A DNA stretch of 42,635 nt, taken from the NCBI GenBank assembly GCA_964458715.1, contig CAYWJP010000003.1, positions 1 through 42,635 on the forward strand, read 5' to 3'. Shown in pieces: positions 1 through 6,341 of the stretch. The DNA is from UBA2773 sp964458715. GTDB taxonomy: Bacteria; Patescibacteriota; Minisyncoccia; Moranbacterales; DUUL01. The notes below the pieces were generated by a model that saw nothing but the letters and a program-made list of their open reading frames with translations, was not told where the DNA came from and made no database searches. Position 1 is the first letter of the stretch. Every line of letters starts with the position of its first letter. The position numbers were made by a program, and so were the translations under genes.

Positions 1-81
1 GGCCGACTAATATTAGCGGCTAAGAAAGATTGCTTGGAAAACCAAACCAAATATTTAGAATATATTAATAAGAAATTTTAA
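1..81 (+). CDS. C-terminal end of an unidentified protein (partial)
   Basis: Frame 1 is open from the first base of the window to a TAA at 79-81, giving 26 residues (GRLILAAKKDC... ending YLEYINKKF). The stop lies 22 nt before the rpsU start, which fits a co-transcribed upstream gene. The fragment is too short to assign to a family, and I do not recognise it. It could also be chance open frame, but the lysine-rich C-terminus looks like a normal protein end for this genome. Confidence 0.45.
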   Translation, partial: GRLILAAKKDCLENQTKYLEYINKKF

Positions 82-89
82 AAATGAGA

Positions 90-96
90 AAGGAGG
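90..96 (+). promoter_or_regulatory. Strong Shine-Dalgarno of rpsU
   Basis: AAGGAGG lies at near-ideal distance before the rpsU ATG. Most genes in this window have no such sequence. Confidence 0.8.
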
Positions 97-103
97 AATT
101 TTT

Positions 104-355
104 ATGGTAGAAGTTGTAAAAAAAGACAAAGAAACATCAGAAAGTTTGATTAGACGTTTTTCTCGTAGAATGCAAGAAAGTAAAGTTTTAATAAAAGCTC
201 GAAAATCTCAATTTAACGTTAAGGCTAAATCTAAAAAAGAACTAAAGGAAGATGCTCTTTATCGGAAGAAAGTTAAAAAGGAAGCTGATAAACTCAAAAA
301 AATGGGTATTTTTGATGATGAGAAATTTAAAGAAGTCAAAAAAAGAATCTTTTAA
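104..355 (+). CDS. rpsU: 30S ribosomal protein S21 (bS21)
   Basis: Small basic protein of 83 residues. The N-terminal part (VEVVKKDKETSESLIRRFSR) is the classic S21 signature, and the rest is a lysine/arginine-rich helical tail. S21 sits on the 30S platform near the anti-Shine-Dalgarno region of 16S rRNA and helps initiation. At 83 residues it is longer than the 58-70 usual in well-studied bacteria, with the extra length in the basic tail. The start is fixed by an excellent Shine-Dalgarno sequence (AAGGAGG, about 90-96) 7 nt before the ATG, one of the few strong ones in the window. Confidence 0.95.
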   Translation: MVEVVKKDKETSESLIRRFSRRMQESKVLIKARKSQFNVKAKSKKELKEDALYRKKVKKEADKLKKMGIFDDEKFKEVKKRIF

Positions 356-454
356 TTGTTTAAACTGTTTTTAATCACTTTTTTTACTGCGATTGTTCAC
401 TTTTGAGATAAATTTCGTTAAAAAATTGCGATTGGAAACAGTCTCTTAAAAAAT

Positions 455-910
455 ATGAGCTTAAAGGAAACTATTAAAAAAGATTTTATAGAAGCGTTTC
501 GGAACAAAGACCTTATTAAGAAGTCTGTTTTGTCGATGTTAAATTCTGAAATCAAGAATGCTGAGATTGCTCTTATTATAAGAAAGGAAGGTTTATCTGA
601 TGAAAAAGTATTAGAAGTTATTAAGCGAAGCGTTAAACAGCGAAAAGATTCTATCGCCAAGTATACAGAAGGAGGACGAGCAGAACTAGCTGTTAAGGAG
701 CAAGCAGAACTTGATATTTTAAAGACCTATCTTCCAGTTGAATTAGATTCAGAAAAAATTAGGAAAGTAGTTGAAGCAGTTATTAAATCTAGCGAGGCTC
801 GGGATATGTCTCAACTGGGAGTTGTTATGGGAAAAGTAATGCAAGAACTCGAAGGAGAGGCTGACGGTAGTGTTGTTAGAGAAATGGTAACCAAAATACT
901 TCAAAATTAG
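455..910 (+). CDS. GatB/YqeY domain protein
   Basis: 151-residue helical protein. The start (MSLKETIKKDFIEAFRNKD) and the block LSMLNSEIKNAEI, followed by KRSVKQRKDSIAKYTEGGR and AELDILKTYLP, match the YqeY family throughout its usual length of about 150. The fold is shared with the C-terminal tRNA-binding domain of GatB, and a role connected to tRNA or amidotransferase function is suspected but unproven. It follows rpsU by 99 nt, an rpsU-yqeY order that is common in bacteria. The ATG has no clear ribosome binding site. Confidence 0.9.
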   Translation: MSLKETIKKDFIEAFRNKDLIKKSVLSMLNSEIKNAEIALIIRKEGLSDEKVLEVIKRSVKQRKDSIAKYTEGGRAELAVKEQAELDILKTYLPVELDSEKIRKVVEAVIKSSEARDMSQLGVVMGKVMQELEGEADGSVVREMVTKILQN

Positions 911-1030
911 CTCGTTTTTTGACGCATTTTTTTGTTTGACTCGTCTTAGTCTTAGTGAAACAGGTCTCATCTCGATGTAGTTCGCCGCAGAGAATGAAGA
1001 TGGGTTGAACTGTATTCAAAAAACCAATTC
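911..1030 (+). repeat. Degenerate copy of dispersed intergenic repeat family 1
   Basis: Begins directly after the yqeY stop. Outer arms TTTTTTGA (about 915-922) and TCAAAAAA (about 1015-1022) are inverted. The interior has TTCGCCGCAG and GAAGATGGGTTGAACTGTA, closely matching GAAGATGGGTCGAATTGCA near 34740 and GAGACGGGTCGAATTGTA near 14290. Diverged compared with the best copies at 21.2 and 23.4 kb. Confidence 0.5.
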
Positions 1031-1059
1031 CTCGACCTGTGTTGTTGGGATTTTAATAG

Positions 1060-1087
1060 AAGGGACTGTTTTATGATCAGTCTTTTT
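1060..1087 (+). terminator. Probable rho-independent terminator
   Basis: GACTG (1064-1068) and CAGTC (1078-1082) form a stem with a 9-nt loop followed by TTTTT. It lies behind yqeY and the repeat copy, and fits the end of the rpsU-yqeY unit. Confidence 0.55.
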
Positions 1088-1133
1088 CTTGAATTAAGAG
1101 ATTATCTAAGATTTCGCATTTTGTTAAAATGAT

Positions 1134-1219
1134 GAAATTATAAGTGAAGTTTTACGACTATAATTTCAATGTTTTAGGTGATGAGTGCATAAGTTTTTCA
1201 CTTGTTTTATGTTGAAATT
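1134..1219. repeat. Two hairpins before ybeY
   Basis: GAAATTATAAGT (1134-1145) pairs with ACTATAATTTC (1157-1167) with one bulged A. The overlapping AATTTCAA (1162-1169) can instead pair with TTGAAATT (1212-1219). The two structures compete for the same bases. No gene is seen in this stretch, and whether the structures matter for ybeY is unknown. Confidence 0.35.
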
Positions 1220-1243
1220 TTGAATAGTTTTTAAAAACCATTT

Positions 1244-1642
1244 ATGAATTCGAAAAAAGTTTTTCCGGAAAAATTAGCGAAATCCTCATTAAAGAAAATT
1301 ATTGAGTTTTTAAAGAATAAAAAAATTATTACGACTGAACATCGAGTTTTGGTTGGTTTGACTAGCGTTTCGAAAAAAGAAATTAAAGATTTGAATAAAA
1401 AATATCGAAGTAAAAATGAAGTTACAGATATTTTATCTTTTAGCTATAATTTTAATAACGAAAAACTAGAAGGAGATTTAATTTTATGTTGGGAGATAAT
1501 CAAAAAAAATGCTCAAGAAGATGGGATTGAATCAGAGCAAGAATTAATCAGAAATTTAATTCATGGTTGCTTGCATTTAACCGATCGAGAACATTCGGAT
1601 GAAATGTTTGAATTACAAGATGAATTTTTGAGACTAAATTAG
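1244..1642 (+). CDS. ybeY: Endoribonuclease YbeY (rRNA maturation factor)
   Basis: 132 residues. YbeY is a single-strand metallo-endonuclease needed for 16S rRNA 3' processing and ribosome quality control. The zinc site HGCLHLTDREH near the C-terminus supplies three histidines with canonical spacing (HGxLHLx3xH). Upstream, the block NKKYRSKNEVTDILSFSY is the conserved substrate-groove segment. It is slightly shorter than the E. coli protein but complete. It is followed by mreB after 23 nt, suggesting co-transcription. The ATG has no evident Shine-Dalgarno. Confidence 0.93.
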   Translation: MNSKKVFPEKLAKSSLKKIIEFLKNKKIITTEHRVLVGLTSVSKKEIKDLNKKYRSKNEVTDILSFSYNFNNEKLEGDLILCWEIIKKNAQEDGIESEQELIRNLIHGCLHLTDREHSDEMFELQDEFLRLN

Positions 1643-1665
1643 AGAGGAAACATTTTTTTAAAAAT

Positions 1666-2685
1666 ATGAATTTTAGCAATCTTTTTTTAAGTAAAATTGG
1701 AATAGATTTAGGAACAGCCAACACTTTGGTTTTTGTTCCTAAAAAAGGAATCGTTATTAACGAACCTTCTGTTGTGGCTGTTGATATTACTACCAATAAA
1801 ATTTTAGCCGTAGGGACTGAAGCTAGAGAAATGATTGGAAGAACTCCAGAATCGATTGTTGCTCATCGACCGTTGAAGAACGGAGTGATAGCGGATTACA
1901 AAGTTACGGAAGCTATGATTCGATACTTTGTGAATAAAGTGAGCTCCAGAATTCGATTTAATCGGCCCGATATTTTAGTTTCTATCCCTGCTGGAATTAC
2001 TTCTACTGAAAGAAGAGCGGTAATTGAGGCTACTAACAATGCTGGAGCCAGAAATGCCTACATTGTTAAAGAACCCGTTTTGGCGGCTATCGGGGCGGGT
2101 ATTCCGATTAATAATCCTTCGGGTAATATGATTATTAATATTGGAGGCGGAACTTCTGAAGTTGCTATAATTTCTTTGGGTGGAATTGTAGCAGCCTATA
2201 GTGCTCGAGTCGGAGGAGATCGATTTGATAATGCTATCGCTAATTATATTAAAAAAAGACACGGCTTAGCGATTGGAGAAAGAACTGCCGAAGAAATAAA
2301 AATAGCAGTAGGTGGCGCTATGTCTCAAATTAATGAAAAGTACGTTGAGATTCGAGGAAGAGATTTGATGGGAGGATTACCAAAAACTGTTAAAATATCT
2401 TCTAATGAGGTTACTGAGGCGCTTCAGGATGAACTTAGAGAAGTCATCGATGCTATTAAAAAGGTTTTACAAGAAACTCCACCAGAATTAGCTGCTGATG
2501 TAATGGACAAAGGGATGGTTTTGTCTGGAGGGGGCGCTTTACTTCGATATTTAGATCAATATATTGTTCAAGCCACTGGAGTTCCTTGTTATGTAGCAGA
2601 CGAGCCTTTACTATGTGTAGCCAAGGGATCAGGGATTGCTTTGGAAAATTTAGAAATGTATAAGAAAACGATTCTTTCTAAATAG
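1666..2685 (+). CDS. mreB: Rod shape-determining protein MreB (bacterial actin)
   Basis: 339 residues, full length for MreB. It has the actin-fold ATP-binding motifs: phosphate-1 loop GIDLGTANTLV (about residues 12-22), phosphate-2 loop INIGGGTSEVAII (about 156-168), and the adenosine motif LSGGGALLRYL (about 286-296). MreB filaments on the inner membrane direct peptidoglycan insertion. That agrees with mraY and a D,D-carboxypeptidase elsewhere in the window, but mreC/mreD/rodA are not adjacent. The gene's last codons form half of a perfect hairpin (see 2672-2700). Confidence 0.97.
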   Translation: MNFSNLFLSKIGIDLGTANTLVFVPKKGIVINEPSVVAVDITTNKILAVGTEAREMIGRTPESIVAHRPLKNGVIADYKVTEAMIRYFVNKVSSRIRFNRPDILVSIPAGITSTERRAVIEATNNAGARNAYIVKEPVLAAIGAGIPINNPSGNMIINIGGGTSEVAIISLGGIVAAYSARVGGDRFDNAIANYIKKRHGLAIGERTAEEIKIAVGGAMSQINEKYVEIRGRDLMGGLPKTVKISSNEVTEALQDELREVIDAIKKVLQETPPELAADVMDKGMVLSGGGALLRYLDQYIVQATGVPCYVADEPLLCVAKGSGIALENLEMYKKTILSK

Positions 2686-2700
2686 AATATTTAGAAAGAA
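2672..2700. repeat. Perfect 13-bp inverted repeat across the mreB stop codon
   Basis: TTCTTTCTAAATA (2672-2684) and TATTTAGAAAGAA (2688-2700) are perfect inverted copies separated by 3 nt, and the mreB TAG lies inside. No T-tract follows, so it is not a textbook terminator, though it may protect or define the mRNA 3' end. Confidence 0.7.
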
Positions 2701-2837
2701 GTTCAAATCTCAAAGTACTCCAAATTAATCAAATCAAATCCTAATGTCAAATATCTAAAACCTAAATTTTGTTGTTTAAGTTTTGTCAGTTGATTTTCAA
2801 TTGGAATAATTTGGATTTTTTAATTTTAAAACTTGTC

Positions 2838-2866
2838 TTGAAATAGACATTCGGACAGGTTATCAT
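2838..2866 (+). promoter_or_regulatory. Promoter of alaS
   Basis: -35 TTGAAA (2838-2843), 17-bp spacer, -10 TATCAT (2861-2866). The same two hexamers with the same spacing occur before yraN (10503-10531). Predicted start about 2873, giving a leader of roughly 28 nt. Confidence 0.6.
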
Positions 2867-2900
2867 TAAGATATATTAATTAATTTTTCAAATAAAAAAA

Positions 2901-5243
2901 ATGATTACAGCTCAAGAATTACGACAAAAATTTATAAAATTTTTTGAAGCTAAAAATCATGCCGTTTTACCTTCTTTTCCTCTAATTCCGGAAAATGATC
3001 CGACCTCTTTGTTTATTAGTTCCGGAATGCAACCTTTAGTTCCTTATTTAATGGGAGAAAAACATCCTCAAGGAATTCGCTTAGTCGATATTCAAAAATG
3101 TATTCGAACGATTGATATTGAAGAAGTGGGTGATACTACTCATCATACTTTTTTTGAAATGCTAGGGAATTGGTCTTTGGGCGATTATTTCAAAAAGGAA
3201 TCAATTGAATGGAGTCATGAGTTTCTAACCTCTTCTCAGTGGTTAGGATTAGATCAGGATCGATTGGCAGTTTCAGTTTTTGAAGGTGATCAAGATGCTT
3301 CTTTTGACAAGGAATCTTTTGAATATTGGCGAGAAATGGGTTTTTCTGAAGATCGGATTGCAAAGTTGCCTAAAAGTGAAAACTGGTGGGGTCCTTCTGG
3401 TGAAACCGGACCTTGCGGGCCAGATACCGAAATTTTTTATTGGACTGGTTTGGTTGATAAAATTCCCAAAAAATTTGATCCAAAAGATGATAAGTGGGTA
3501 GAAATTTGGAATAATGTTTTTATGAAATATGAGAAAACGGCTAATGGATCTTTTGAAAAACTTTCTCAACAAAACGTTGATACTGGAATGGGAATGGAAA
3601 GAGTTATCGCGATATTAAACGGTTTTAGAGATGATTACGAAGGAGAATTATTTAGACCGATCATCAAAAGAATTGAAGAGTTATCTAACAAAAAATATCA
3701 AGAAAATAAAAAATCCTTTCGAATTATTGCTGATCATATTAAAGCGGCGGTTTTTATGGTAGCTGATGAAATTCAACCATCCAACACTGAGCAAGGTTAT
3801 ATTTTACGTCGATTAATTCGAAGAGCGATTAGAGAAGCTCATAAGATAGGGATTGATCATTTATTTACTCATCAAATTGGAGAAGTAGCTCAGAATATTT
3901 ATCAAGAAATTTATCCAGAAATAGTTGGGGAAGGTGTTTTAAATATTATTAAAGAAGAGGAACAAAAATTTCAAACTACTTTAGAAAAAGGATTGAAACA
4001 GTTTGAAAAAATAGTTAGTCAAAAACAAGATGTCGTTTTAGTTTCTTCAAATGCTAATAAAATCAAAGAATATAGAGAATTGATTAAAGGCGCAATGAGA
4101 ATCAGTTTTTATAAATCTGATTTGCCTGAAATTCAATCGGTTAATTCTTATGATGTGGCCCAGTATAAAATAATAGAAGCTTATAAATTAATTAAACGAC
4201 CAATCATTATTGAGGATACGGCGCTTCATTTAGAAGCCTGGAATGGTTTTCCTGGCGCTTTAATAAAATGGTTAGATGAGTATCTTGGTACACAAGGGAT
4301 CTTAGATTTAACTGAAGGTAAAAATAGAAATGCTGAAGCTAAATGTGTAATTGCTTATTTTGATGGTAAAGAAATTTCATTTTTTGAAGGTTCTATTAAA
4401 GGAAAAATCACCGAAGAAAGAAAAGGTCAAAGTCAAACTGATTTTGGTTTTGATCCAATTTTCATTCCAGATGGTTATGATAAAACTTTTGCTGAACTAG
4501 GAAAAGAAAAGAATAAAATTTCTCATCGGCAAAGAGCCTTGGAAAAATTTATAAAAGGAAAACCAGATAAAAAAATAAAAATTGAAGAAGGACTTGTTGA
4601 TAGTTCTATTGATTTAATGATAACCGGTCAAGAAGCTTTCAATTTATTTCAAAACTATGGATTTCCGATTGAAATGGTTAGAGATTTAGCCCACGAACAA
4701 GGATTGAGAGTAGATGAAAAAAGTTTTCAAAAAGAATTAGCTTCCCATCAAGATCTTTCTCGAACGGCTAGCGTTGGAATGTTCAAAGGAGGCTTAGCCG
4801 ATACTAAAGAAAAAACCAAACAACTTCACACTGCCTCTCATTTGTTGTTAGCCGGTTTAAGAAAAACTTTAGGGGAAAGTGTTTTTCAAAAAGGAGCCAA
4901 CATCAATGGAGAGAGAATTAGATTTGATTTTTCTTATCCCGAAAAATTAACCGAAGAACAAATTAAATTGGTAGAAGATTATGTTAACGAAGCAATTAAA
5001 AGCGGAACTTCGGTGGTTAAAGAGGAGATGACTTTGGAAGAGGCTAAGAAAATTGGGGCGCATGGATCTTTTGAAAATAAATATGGCGACTTAGTTAGTG
5101 TTTATACTATCGGTGATTATTCTAAGGAAATTTGTGGTGGTCCGCATGTTGAGAATACCAGTGAAATTGAAGGGACTTTTAAAATCATTAAAGAAAAATC
5201 ATCTAGTGCGGGGATTCGAAGACTCAAAGCTATTTTACAATAA
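2901..5243 (+). CDS. alaS: Alanyl-tRNA synthetase with an inserted ITPase (Ham1/RdgB) domain
   Basis: 780 residues. The N-terminal class II catalytic core (about 1-240) has the AlaRS motifs NDPTSLFISSGMQPL and HTFFEMLGNWSLGDYF. The helical tRNA-recognition region (about 240-375) runs to EKGLKQFEKI. It is then interrupted by about 180 residues (377-555) that form a complete ITPase domain. AlaRS resumes in frame at ITGQEAFNLFQNYGFPIEM (about 575) and continues through the editing domain, with zinc ligands HTASH (about 642) and CGGPH (about 744). The C-terminal C-Ala/DHHA1 domain is absent; the protein ends after the SAD-type domain, as in other short AlaRS. The synthetase parts total about 600 residues. 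A promoter lies upstream and a terminator downstream, so it is probably monocistronic. Confidence 0.95.
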   Translation: MITAQELRQKFIKFFEAKNHAVLPSFPLIPENDPTSLFISSGMQPLVPYLMGEKHPQGIRLVDIQKCIRTIDIEEVGDTTHHTFFEMLGNWSLGDYFKKESIEWSHEFLTSSQWLGLDQDRLAVSVFEGDQDASFDKESFEYWREMGFSEDRIAKLPKSENWWGPSGETGPCGPDTEIFYWTGLVDKIPKKFDPKDDKWVEIWNNVFMKYEKTANGSFEKLSQQNVDTGMGMERVIAILNGFRDDYEGELFRPIIKRIEELSNKKYQENKKSFRIIADHIKAAVFMVADEIQPSNTEQGYILRRLIRRAIREAHKIGIDHLFTHQIGEVAQNIYQEIYPEIVGEGVLNIIKEEEQKFQTTLEKGLKQFEKIVSQKQDVVLVSSNANKIKEYRELIKGAMRISFYKSDLPEIQSVNSYDVAQYKIIEAYKLIKRPIIIEDTALHLEAWNGFPGALIKWLDEYLGTQGILDLTEGKNRNAEAKCVIAYFDGKEISFFEGSIKGKITEERKGQSQTDFGFDPIFIPDGYDKTFAELGKEKNKISHRQRALEKFIKGKPDKKIKIEEGLVDSSIDLMITGQEAFNLFQNYGFPIEMVRDLAHEQGLRVDEKSFQKELASHQDLSRTASVGMFKGGLADTKEKTKQLHTASHLLLAGLRKTLGESVFQKGANINGERIRFDFSYPEKLTEEQIKLVEDYVNEAIKSGTSVVKEEMTLEEAKKIGAHGSFENKYGDLVSVYTIGDYSKEICGGPHVENTSEIEGTFKIIKEKSSSAGIRRLKAILQ
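4029..4560 (+). other. ITPase/Ham1 domain embedded in alaS
   Basis: Sub-feature of alaS. It has all hallmark motifs of non-canonical purine NTP pyrophosphatases in order: nucleotide-binding SSNANKIKEYRELI, then LPEIQ, the metal-binding acidic IEDTALHLEAWNGFPG, IKWL, FGFDPIFIPDGYDKTFAEL, and SHRQRAL. LPEIQ, FPGALIKWL and the overall length resemble archaeal/eukaryotic ITPA more than E. coli RdgB. Known enzymes hydrolyse ITP, dITP and XTP to the monophosphate plus PPi. No active-site residue appears lost, so the domain is probably active. Confidence 0.92.
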
Positions 5244-5264
5244 AAAATTAGTTTAATTTTTGAA

Positions 5265-5294
5265 AGACTCGCTTCTTAAGAGGCGAGTTTTTTG
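5265..5294 (+). terminator. Rho-independent terminator of alaS
   Basis: ACTCGC (5267-5272) pairs with GCGAGT (5283-5288), the stem extends inward through TTCT/AGAG, and it is followed by TTTTTT. It lies 25 nt after the alaS stop. A smaller AAAAATTA/TAATTTTT hairpin (5243-5261) lies just before it. Confidence 0.85.
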
Positions 5295-5332
5295 TTTCTT
5301 GAGAATTTTATAATTTTTTTTGTAATCTACTC

Positions 5333-5361
5333 TTGATTTTTATGGTCTTTTGGATTATAAT
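5333..5361 (+). promoter_or_regulatory. Promoter of the zinc ribbon gene
   Basis: -35 TTGATT (5333-5338), 17-bp spacer, consensus -10 TATAAT (5356-5361). Expected transcription start near 5368, leader about 44 nt. Confidence 0.75.
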
Positions 5362-5411
5362 GTTTTTCTAGTACATTTGTTAAAATATTTTATCTAAAAA
5401 AGGAGTTTGAG

Positions 5412-5594
5412 ATGCCAGAATTTAAGGAGTCATTTTGGGAATATTATTGCCCAAGATGTCGAAAAATTATAATGAAGTTTGATTTTTTAGGTGAGCAATG
5501 TCCAACCTGCGAAGCCTGGTTGGAAAGCAAGGAAATGGTTTATCGAATCAAGCCGGCTTTTCAAGGTTTAGAGTTAGCGTCCGCTAATAGCTAG
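5412..5594 (+). CDS. Small double-CxxC zinc ribbon protein, unknown function
   Basis: 60 residues. CPRC (about 14-17) and CPTC (about 35-38) are spaced like a zinc ribbon or knuckle. The tail (RIKPAFQGLELASANS) is not basic. I do not recognise a family. It may bind zinc and act as a partner or nucleic-acid adaptor, but the sequence does not say which. It is a real gene: strong promoter at 5333-5361, good Shine-Dalgarno (AGGAG, about 5401-5405) before the ATG, and its own terminator, so it is a single-gene unit and perhaps well expressed. Confidence 0.8.
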   Translation: MPEFKESFWEYYCPRCRKIIMKFDFLGEQCPTCEAWLESKEMVYRIKPAFQGLELASANS

Positions 5595-5619
5595 ACCAAA
5601 AAATTTTTTAAAAAATAAA

Positions 5620-5655
5620 GAAGGCCCTAGTTTAAATTGACCAAGGGCTTTTTTA
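5620..5655 (+). terminator. Rho-independent terminator
   Basis: GCCCT (5624-5628) pairs with AGGGC (5644-5648), followed by TTTTTT. It ends the single-gene zinc ribbon unit. Confidence 0.8.
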
Positions 5656-5670
5656 ATTGGAAAAATAAGC

Positions 5671-5698
5671 TTGAAAATCGTAGTAGTAGTGATAAAAT
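5671..5698 (+). promoter_or_regulatory. Promoter of the HAD-ligA-gatC unit
   Basis: -35 TTGAAA (5671-5676), 16-bp spacer, -10 TAAAAT (5693-5698). It lies just after the preceding terminator and 37 nt before the HAD start codon. Confidence 0.6.
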
Positions 5699-5734
5699 AA
5701 AGATAATGTAACGAGATTAATTGTTTTTTATATA

Positions 5735-6337
5735 ATGAAGAACGAGAAAATTAGGGCAATATTATTTGACGTGGATGGGGTGATTGTTCGAGCTGAGCAA
5801 TTTTCTAAGCAATATCAAAAAAAATTTGGGATTAGCAATGATGAAATGCTTCCTTTTTTTAAAGGAGCTTTTCAAGATTGTATTGTAGGCAAAGCTGATT
5901 TAAAAGAGGAGTTGAAATTGTGGTTGGAGAAATGGAGATGGACGGGAACGGTGGAAGAATTTTTACAGTTTTGGTTTAAATCAGAAAATCAGGTTGATGA
6001 AAGAATAATTGAAGAGATTAAGTGGTTTAAAAGGATTGGAATAAAATGTTATTTAGCCACCAAACAAGAAAAATACAGAATAAAATACATGAAAAAAGAA
6101 ATGAATTTTGAAGACATTTTTGATGGGATTTTTTCTTCAGCTGAATTAGGAGTCAAAAAACCAAATCCAGAATTTTTTCAAAAAGTATTAGATAGAATAG
6201 GATTTGAAGCTGAAACAGTTCTGTTTTTTGATGACGAACAAGATAATATTGACGGAGCGGAGAGCTTGGGGATCAAAAGTCTTTTATATACTGATTTTGA
6301 AAAATTTAAACGAGACATTAAAAAATTCATAAATTAA
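5735..6337 (+). CDS. HAD-superfamily hydrolase (phosphatase-like)
   Basis: 200 residues. Motif I is FDVDGV (nucleophile and acid/base aspartates, about residues 11-15), a motif II-like threonine sits in YLATKQEK, the motif III lysine is in GVKKPNPEFF, and motif IV is FFDDEQDN. The inserted helical cap after motif I makes it a subfamily I, phosphoglycolate-phosphatase/epoxide-hydrolase-like HAD. The substrate cannot be read from the sequence. Its stop lies 4 nt before the ligA TTG start, so the two are translationally close and co-transcribed. Confidence 0.9.
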   Translation: MKNEKIRAILFDVDGVIVRAEQFSKQYQKKFGISNDEMLPFFKGAFQDCIVGKADLKEELKLWLEKWRWTGTVEEFLQFWFKSENQVDERIIEEIKWFKRIGIKCYLATKQEKYRIKYMKKEMNFEDIFDGIFSSAELGVKKPNPEFFQKVLDRIGFEAETVLFFDDEQDNIDGAESLGIKSLLYTDFEKFKRDIKKFIN

Positions 6338-6341
6338 AACT

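Noticed and set aside
5720..5737. TATATAAT directly before the HAD start codon as a promoter
   Set aside because: Transcription would begin inside the gene. The box pair at 5671-5698 is better placed.
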